A DNA stretch of 19,141 nt. Origin: an uncultured Sporolactobacillus sp. GTDB taxonomy: Bacteria > Bacillota > Bacilli > Bacillales > Sporolactobacillaceae. Positions 13,804-19,141 of this stretch are shown here, in pieces. The notes below the pieces were generated by a model, which saw only the letters and a list, made by a program, of their open reading frames with translations, searched no databases and was not told the DNA's origin. The translations under genes and the position numbers were made by a program. Position 1 is the first letter of the stretch. Each line of letters starts with the position of its first letter. The stretch is taken from the NCBI GenBank assembly GCA_900543345.1, contig UQRJ01000020.1:1-19141 (forward strand). Reading direction: 5' to 3'.

Positions 13804-15241
13804 CTGCCTTTCCTCGCCGCTCGGTCTGTTTATGCTCTTTAAACCAGGCACGGAAATTAAAATCGTTTGGAGCCGGAAGATCGCGTCCTTCGGTCCACGG
13901 CTTCATCGGCCCCGGGCCCTTTTTAATCGCGTTGTGGTGAACGAGCGGTTTCAGCGCAATCGGTGCCGCCCGCATTCCCGTTTTATATAGGAACGGATGC
14001 GACGCGCCGATGCCGAATCCCTTCATCGCCGCTTTCTCGGTAAGCGGTGGCCGGCCGCCGCCTTCCACGTATCTTCTGCGGTGCTTGATCAATAGTTCAT
14101 GCAGCGGAATCTTAACTGGGCAAGCTTCCGTGCATGCCGCGCACAGACTGGACGCGTACGGAAGCATGCCATACGTTTTATAACCACCGAGAATCGGCGA
14201 CAGTACCGCGCCGATCGGACCGGGATAAATTGATCCGTAGGCATGACCGCCGATGTGGCGATAAACGGGGCAGACATTGAGACATGCCGCACAGCGAATA
14301 CAGTGCAACGCCGACTGAAATTCCGTCCCCAGCGCATTGGAACGCCCACCGTCGACGATAACCAAATGATAATCCTTCGGGGTGTCAAGCGTATTGAGCT
14401 GCGCGCCGGGAGTAATGGTCGTCAGATAAGTTGTCAGCCTCTGACCGACCGAACTCCGGCACAATAATGTAACCAGAACATCAAGTTCCCGCCAAGTCGG
14501 CACAATGCGCTCCATTCCCATCACGGTAATTTGAGTCTTGGGAAAAGAAGTTACCATGTTGGCATTACCTTCATTGGTGACCAAACAAATACTGCCGCTT
14601 TCCGCCACGGCGAAGTTGCACCCTGTGACACCAATATCGGCGTGCAGGAACTTATGACGCAGTGTTTTTCGAGCAAAAGCCGTCAGTTCTTTCGGATTGT
14701 CCGTTCCCTTATAGCCTATTTTTCGGAAAGACTCGCAGATTTGCCGGCGATTCTTATGGACAGAAGGTACGACAATGTGTGACGGTTTATCATGATCGAC
14801 CTGCAAAATGAATTCGGCCAGATCGGTTTCCAGTACTTCGCACCCTTCTTTTTGCAGCGTATCATTTAAACTGATTTCCTCAGTTACCATCGATTTGGAT
14901 TTGACAACCGTTTTTGCTTCCTTTTCCCTGGCAACTTTGCGTATGTAATCCTGTGCTTCTTCGGCCGTACGGGCGAAAAAGACATGACCGCCCCGGGCGG
15001 CAAACTGTTCACTCAGCTGTTTTAAATAGTAATCCAGATGATTTAACGTGAAGGTGCGAATTTCTTCCCCGGCATTCCGCCAATCTTCCCAGTTTCCTAA
15101 CGTCTTATCACCGACAGTCGCTTTTAATTTCTTATTACGCAGGCCGTCCTGGGCTGAAGAAACAGCGCTAACCATAAATGTATTATGAATCGCTTCATCT
15201 ACATCTTCAAAGAACGGCCGGTTTCCTATTTTCATTGGCAT
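13778..15241 (-). CDS. lutB: Iron-sulfur lactate utilization protein LutB
   Basis: A 487-aa protein with an N-terminal LUD domain (about 70-300; TGCNFAVAESGSICLVTNEG) and a ferredoxin-like section with two cysteine clusters, CIRCAACLNVCP (Cys314, 317, 320, 324) and CAACTEACPVK (Cys367, 370, 374), fit for two [4Fe-4S] centres. It carries electrons in LutABC, which oxidises L-lactate to pyruvate in Bacillus. ATG 15241 has AGGGGGAG about 8 bases upstream; a second ATG is at 15235. The frame begins 35 bases inside lutA and ends 26 bases inside lutC. Confidence 0.97.
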   Translation of the reverse strand: MPMKIGNRPFFEDVDEAIHNTFMVSAVSSAQDGLRNKKLKATVGDKTLGNWEDWRNAGEEIRTFTLNHLDYYLKQLSEQFAARGGHVFFARTAEEAQDYIRKVAREKEAKTVVKSKSMVTEEISLNDTLQKEGCEVLETDLAEFILQVDHDKPSHIVVPSVHKNRRQICESFRKIGYKGTDNPKELTAFARKTLRHKFLHADIGVTGCNFAVAESGSICLVTNEGNANMVTSFPKTQITVMGMERIVPTWRELDVLVTLLCRSSVGQRLTTYLTTITPGAQLNTLDTPKDYHLVIVDGGRSNALGTEFQSALHCIRCAACLNVCPVYRHIGGHAYGSIYPGPIGAVLSPILGGYKTYGMLPYASSLCAACTEACPVKIPLHELLIKHRRRYVEGGGRPPLTEKAAMKGFGIGASHPFLYKTGMRAAPIALKPLVHHNAIKKGPGPMKPWTEGRDLPAPNDFNFRAWFKEHKQTERRGKADEQHERLD

Positions 15242-15971
15242 GGCTTTTCTCCCCCTCGCGGCTGTTCAATACCTCGGCAATATGCATCACTCGAATCGGC
15301 TTACCCAACCTACGCATCCGTCCTTCGATATTCATCAAACAACTGGCATCGGCGCCAATGAGCACATCTGCCTTCGTACTTTCTATATGTCGTATTTTTT
15401 CATCCACCATTTGTTCGGAAATCGGTCGCATTTTTACTGAAAAAGTGCCGCCGAAACCGCAACAATCGTAATTATTCGGCAACTTGACCAATTCGAGGCC
15501 CTTCACATGTTTCAACAGTTCATAATGCGATTCATGTTCGCCGAGCAGTCGCGACATATGGCAGGACGTATGCAGCGTCGCCCGGGCATGTAATTCTGCT
15601 CCGACATCGACAACGCCGAGAACATGAACAATAAATTGCGTAAACTCATACGTTTTCGCGGCCACTTTTTCCGCTTTCGCCCTCCAGGACGGCTCATCGG
15701 CAAAGAAATCCGGATACTCATGAAACATCGCCGCACACGATCCGGACGGACAAACAATGTAATCCGCCGATTCAAACGCACGAATCATCTGCTTTGCAGG
15801 TCGCTTTGCCTCTTCAGCATAGCCACTGTTATAAGCCGGCTGTCCGCAGCAAACCTGTTTATCGGGAACTTCGATTTCGCAACCGAGCCGCTCAAGAACC
15901 TCGGTAACATCTTTTAGTACGTTGCCATAAAACAATTCTCCAAGGCAAGTCATAAAAAGCGAAACCTTCAT
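15207..15971 (-). CDS. lutA: Lactate utilization protein LutA (CCG-domain subunit)
   Basis: A 254-aa protein with two CCG (cysteine-rich) domains, the heterodisulfide-reductase-like type found in LutA and GlpC. Motifs are VCCGQPAYNSG (Cys41-Cys42) and NYDCCGFGGTFSVK (Cys170-Cys171), with matching upstream cysteines (Cys9; Cys137). The Bacillus protein is 238 aa; the extra length is a polar C-terminal tail encoded in the lutB overlap. First gene of lutABC, transcribed from the promoter at 16058-16086. The ribosome site (GGAAAG) close to ATG 15971 is weak. No lutR or lactate permease is next to it. Confidence 0.96.
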   Translation of the reverse strand: MKVSLFMTCLGELFYGNVLKDVTEVLERLGCEIEVPDKQVCCGQPAYNSGYAEEAKRPAKQMIRAFESADYIVCPSGSCAAMFHEYPDFFADEPSWRAKAEKVAAKTYEFTQFIVHVLGVVDVGAELHARATLHTSCHMSRLLGEHESHYELLKHVKGLELVKLPNNYDCCGFGGTFSVKMRPISEQMVDEKIRHIESTKADVLIGADASCLMNIEGRMRRLGKPIRVMHIAEVLNSREGEKSHANENRKPAVL

Positions 15972-16057
15972 CTTTCCATCTTCTTTCCATTATCGAAACG
16001 TGTCCTTTACAAATAAATGACATTTTCCGGACGATCCGTTTCCCAATCTCAACATTA

Positions 16058-16086
16058 ACTATAATCATTACAACTTATAAAATCAA
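16058..16086 (-). promoter_or_regulatory. Probable sigma-A-type promoter of lutABC
   Basis: Read on the minus strand, -35 TTGATT (16086-16081) and -10 TATAGT (16063-16058) are exactly 17 bases apart in an AT-rich stretch. Transcription would start near 16051, about 80 bases before lutA. No operator could be identified with confidence; in Bacillus subtilis lut is repressed by LutR. Confidence 0.6.
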
Positions 16087-16387
16087 TTATCACATTTTAT
16101 TCATATTTTACAAAGATCATTGATTCGCCCTATACCGCTCTACCAATCGAATTAGCGAAAAATATCAACATATGTTTCTCCAAAACCAGTTCTCATTGAT
16201 TCATTTTCTAGGAGATAAAACGCTCTCCCACTTTCGTTGAATCTATTAGTCGATAATCTGCAACATCCAGGCATGTCCGCCGTAACGCCTGCATTGATTC
16301 ATGTCAAAATGGCCTCTAGAAGTCATAATTGGCGACCAACCTTTATCCACGGACAGGTTTCCCCTTAGCATTACAAACAGGGCCATT
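16087..16387. other. Gene-poor stretch between lutA promoter and GH127 terminator
   Basis: No clear gene. The minus strand holds a 46-codon frame (16386-16246) whose translation includes KGWSPIMTSRGHFDMNQCRR and GGHAWMLQIID. It has Trp/Cys/His content that looks protein-like, but it has no ribosome site because a terminator lies immediately before its ATG. I do not recognise it; it could be a remnant of a mobile or repeated element. The part 16087-16245 is AT-rich with no structure I can support. Confidence 0.35.
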
Positions 16388-16420
16388 AAAAAAGAGAGTG
16401 GGACCTTCGTCCCGCCCTCT
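16388..16420 (-). terminator. Terminator of the GH127/symporter operon
   Basis: On the minus strand, AGAGGGCGGGAC (16420-16409) pairs with GTCCCACTCTC (16404-16394) around GAAG, with one unpaired base, followed by six Ts (16393-16388). It lies about 80 bases past the GH127 stop. Confidence 0.85.
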
Positions 16421-16501
16421 TCCTAAGCTTTAGGTGGCAAGCTATAATTTCAAATGGCATTTATTTTTCGCTGCCGGGCTTCCGCCATGATTTCCTTATC
16501 A

Positions 16502-18484
16502 TCATTTATTAATATTTTGCCACACTCTCATTTGACCGTTTTTTCTATTTGCCCAAGCGTAATACGGAATAAATTTCATTGAAGATGGTTTCCACGCAAT
16601 ATTCCTGTCTTCAAGATAAAGTTCTTCACCATCGTCTTCGGCTTTCTCCGCATCACTTGTTTCGAGTGATACGACACCATGTAGCAGGCCGGATTCAAAC
16701 TTGCTGCTAAACTTTGGCGTAGCATTTAGTCTGTATGCCCACAGGGGTGCGGAATTATCGGCCTCTTCAGTACAATAAATAATCGGTCCTCTTTGAACGG
16801 CAATTTTTCCCATATCATCACGCACTCTCGTATTGGCTCGCATAATGTGCGTTGACATGGTCAGGTTAAGTTCAATATTTGTTGTTCCTTTGACAATGTC
16901 AATATAGACGAAGCCGTTAACTTCTTTCGCCGTTATCTCTTTACCATTGATTAATAAAGTAAAACGCCCTTGCGACCACGAAGGAATCCGGATACCCAAC
17001 TGTGTATCGGTATCATGATCCGAATGAAGGGTATATTTAATGTCACCTTCCCAGGGGAAGTTACTTTCTTGTTTCACAGATATTCCATTGGTAAATTCGG
17101 CTTCATTTGAAATAAATTGATGTGATAGAATCTTATTATCAACCACATTATAAATATACTGGTCAATTGAAGCGATTAATCTTGCTAGATTGGCCGGGCA
17201 ACACGCACAGCCAAACCAGTCGGCACGATGGGTTAAGACATGCGCTTCGGCTGGATTATATTTACTAAGTTTAGGATCAGCTTCCAGCGGGTTCACGTAG
17301 AAGAAATGTTTGCCGTCAAGCGATATACCACTTAGCGCACCATTGAATAATTCCTTCTCAATTACATCAGCATACTCGCCTTTTGCTTCTACGTCCAAAA
17401 GTTGGCGAGCAAAGAAAACCATTGATACTGCCGCACAGGTTTCGCCATAAACGGTGTCGTTTGGCAAATCATAATCAAATGTGTAAGACTCACGTAATGC
17501 ATTAGATCCTACGCCACCAGTAATATACATTCTTCTCTTAACAATATCTCGCCAAAGCCGCTTTCCAGCTTCCATAAGCGCTTTGTCATGAGTTAACCGG
17601 GCCACATGAGTGACGCCTGTTAACATATAGCCTACACGAACAGCATGACCCTCAGCAGTTTTTTGATCGACGATCGGTTCGGCTGCCTGCCAAAATGTTA
17701 GCGGATAGGTTCGGAAGCGATCGATAAGATCGTGTTCATCATCATCGCCATCTTTGGCAATCTGTTTGTTGAAAAATTGAGGATCCTGACCTCGTTCCAG
17801 AAGGAAATAATGTGCAAGGTCTAAATAACGTTTTTCTTTGGTAATTTCATACAAACGGGCCAATGCCAATTCAATTTCCGGATGACCATCATAACCATGA
17901 ATCTTTCCAGCTTCGGGTCCAAAATTATTACCGATACAATCTGCTATCTTCCTGGCAATGTTTAATGCTTGCTGATTTTCAGTCGCCCGATAGTAGGCAA
18001 CCCCAGCTTCGATGTAGTGTCCCATAGTATAAAGCTCATGAGACTGTTGAAGTCGCTTAAATTTTCGATCTGGCATATCAATTTGAAAAAGTGTATCAAG
18101 ATACCCATCAGGATCCTGCGTATCAGCGATTAAATCAATCACACTATCTGTAATTTGCCTTAATTTTTCATCAGGATGATAACTAAATGAGTAAGCAGCA
18201 GCTTCCAGCCATTTGTAAACATCGGAATCCTGGAAGGGATAACCGTAATGGTGTCCTTTTATCTTTCCTGCCGCAATCTTAAGATTTGCAACCGCATGAC
18301 TCTTCTTATTAACCCCGCCTGCTTGTGGATCTTCGGCAATGTTAATATCCGCTTTATCATTCATGACCTTCCACTGATAGGGCAACACTTCTTTAACGAT
18401 CAGTTCACGATATTTATTCCAAAATGATGAAGTAATCTTTACCTTGCCAAGCGATAAATCTGAGTTATTAATTGTACCGGTCAT
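16502..18484 (-). CDS. GH127 beta-L-arabinofuranosidase
   Basis: A 660-aa glycoside hydrolase of family GH127 (HypBA1 type), which releases L-arabinofuranose from beta-linked arabino-oligosaccharides. Catalytic residues of HypBA1 (Glu322, Glu338, Cys340, Cys417, Cys418) have counterparts here with near-identical spacing: Glu332 (RESYTF), Glu348 and Cys350 (YGETCAA), Cys428 and Cys429 (FGCACCPANLAR). These hold the zinc and the cysteine nucleophile. The (alpha/alpha)6 barrel takes about residues 15-440, with beta-sandwich domains after it. No signal peptide, so it acts inside the cell on imported sugars. GGAGGG lies 7 bases before ATG 18484. It follows the symporter gene by 23 bases. Sequence is more AT-rich than the genes before 16 kb. 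Confidence 0.95.
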   Translation of the reverse strand: MTGTINNSDLSLGKVKITSSFWNKYRELIVKEVLPYQWKVMNDKADINIAEDPQAGGVNKKSHAVANLKIAAGKIKGHHYGYPFQDSDVYKWLEAAAYSFSYHPDEKLRQITDSVIDLIADTQDPDGYLDTLFQIDMPDRKFKRLQQSHELYTMGHYIEAGVAYYRATENQQALNIARKIADCIGNNFGPEAGKIHGYDGHPEIELALARLYEITKEKRYLDLAHYFLLERGQDPQFFNKQIAKDGDDDEHDLIDRFRTYPLTFWQAAEPIVDQKTAEGHAVRVGYMLTGVTHVARLTHDKALMEAGKRLWRDIVKRRMYITGGVGSNALRESYTFDYDLPNDTVYGETCAAVSMVFFARQLLDVEAKGEYADVIEKELFNGALSGISLDGKHFFYVNPLEADPKLSKYNPAEAHVLTHRADWFGCACCPANLARLIASIDQYIYNVVDNKILSHQFISNEAEFTNGISVKQESNFPWEGDIKYTLHSDHDTDTQLGIRIPSWSQGRFTLLINGKEITAKEVNGFVYIDIVKGTTNIELNLTMSTHIMRANTRVRDDMGKIAVQRGPIIYCTEEADNSAPLWAYRLNATPKFSSKFESGLLHGVVSLETSDAEKAEDDGEELYLEDRNIAWKPSSMKFIPYYAWANRKNGQMRVWQNINK

Positions 18485-18507
18485 AAATAATCCCTCCAGT
18501 ATTATGA

Positions 18508-19094
18508 TTAATTATTCACTCGACGGCTATCGAGATCAGCTTTAATCTGTGATTCCATCTTTTCATACTTCGGATAAAGTGCCATAATTGCAGCCACTAC
18601 CGCATAAACAATAACCGGTAACCAAATAAAGCAGAAGTGGATGGCGCTGAGCGAACTAACCGATTGCGTCCTATTGGCAACAAACCCTGCGGCAGCCATA
18701 ATCTTTGAGGGAATAAAGCTGCCAAGCCCTGACCCAACTTGAATACAAAAAGCAGCACCGACAGCGGTCAAGAAACCGGAAGCGCGAATCCCCGTCTTCC
18801 ATTCACCAAAATCAACAGTATCCGCCAACATGGGCATAGCGATAGCAATCGATGAACCAAATACACCAACGCCCCAGGCGATAATAACTAAAACAAAGTT
18901 ACCACCAACAAAAGCCATTGAGGCTTGGCCGATAGTGGCGATGAGTAAACCAATCATCATGGTACGTGTTTTGTTGGTAATCTTAACTAAGAACGGAATC
19001 AGTATCGTTGCGATAATACCAACAATTTGAAGCACCTGAAAAATTGATGTTAATTGTTCATTGCCAAGATTGTATTTCGCATAATAAATAGACA
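18508..19094 (-). CDS. GPH-family (glycoside-pentoside-hexuronide) sugar:cation symporter, C-terminal part
   Basis: The frame runs from the right insert edge to a stop at 18508, about 195 residues, with roughly five hydrophobic helices. MPMLADTVDFGEWKTGIRAS is the diagnostic GPH motif, followed by GFLTAVGAAF. Full members have about 450-500 aa, so more than half is outside the window. A GTG at 19095-19093 looks like a start but includes an adapter base, so it is not one. Upstream of GH127 by 23 bases and surely co-transcribed; probably imports the arabinoside that GH127 cleaves (inference from context). Confidence 0.93.
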
Positions 19095-19141
19095 CTGTCT
19101 CTTATACACATCTCCGAGCCCACGAGACCCTAAGACATCTC
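19095..19141 (-). other. Untrimmed Nextera (Tn5) P7-side adapter, reverse orientation
   Basis: Bases 19095-19113 are the reverse complement of the Tn5 mosaic end. The remaining bases complete the same adapter and the same index seen at 1-48; the two ends are exact reverse complements over 47 bases. Synthetic, not genomic. Confidence 0.98.

Noticed and set aside
16134..16159. tRNA D-arm-like string (minus strand TTGGTAGAGC), possible integration scar
   Set aside because: The matching D-stem strand, anticodon arm and T-arm are not present; a short chance match is the simpler reading.
19093..19095. GTG as a start codon of the symporter fragment
   Set aside because: Its first base belongs to the adapter; the preserved protein is an internal and C-terminal part of a larger transporter.
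1..19141. CRISPR array, prophage, complete insertion sequence or defence system
   Set aside because: No regularly spaced repeats, transposase, integrase, phage structural or defence-type genes could be read in any frame.

Overview
The window is a Firmicutes-type (Bacillales-like) chromosomal fragment with an untrimmed Illumina Nextera adapter at each end. The real insert is 49-19094. Signs of a Gram-positive, probably spore-forming bacillus are strong AGGAGG-type ribosome binding sites, a proline T-box in front of proBA, a lutABC lactate operon, a YxcD-family gene, and an orphan soluble PAS/HisKA kinase like the Bacillus sporulation kinases. The moderately GC-rich core would suit a Sporolactobacillaceae-type organism. 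That is an inference from gene content, not a proven assignment.

Layout, left to right. (1) 49-1345: the cut 5' end of a ThrE/YjjP-like exporter (-) diverges from gpmA (+), which ends at a clear terminator. (2) 1481-2499: a decayed amidase remnant (-) and a doubtful small ORF share a strong terminator. (3) 2559-6047: a five-gene ferrous-iron operon on the minus strand, feoA-feoA-feoB-Cys-rich membrane protein-HMA membrane protein, behind Fur-box-like inverted repeats. (4) 6241-7302: the orphan histidine kinase (+). (5) 7348-9308: yxcD, a secreted or membrane glycine-rich protein, and a PatB/MalY C-S lyase (-). (6) 9427-10008: a thioredoxin-fold/AhpC-TSA protein (-) with its own terminator. 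(7) 10111-12846: a consensus promoter, a T-box riboswitch with a CCU (proline) specifier, proB and proA (+), for proline synthesis controlled by uncharged tRNA-Pro. (8) 13046-16086: a bidirectional terminator, then lutC-lutB-lutA (-) with overlapping reading frames and a sigma-A-like promoter. (9) 16087-19094: a gene-poor AT-richer stretch, a terminator, then a GH127 beta-L-arabinofuranosidase and the C-terminal part of a GPH-family sugar symporter (-). This arabinoside-use locus reads more AT-rich than the rest and may have been acquired.

The genes form separate housekeeping and catabolic modules, not one machine. I found no convincing undescribed system. The most interesting points are the composition of the feo operon (two FeoA proteins plus two Cys-rich membrane proteins, one joined to an HMA domain), the amidase decay, the composition change near 16 kb, and the artificial terminal inverted repeat made by the adapters.
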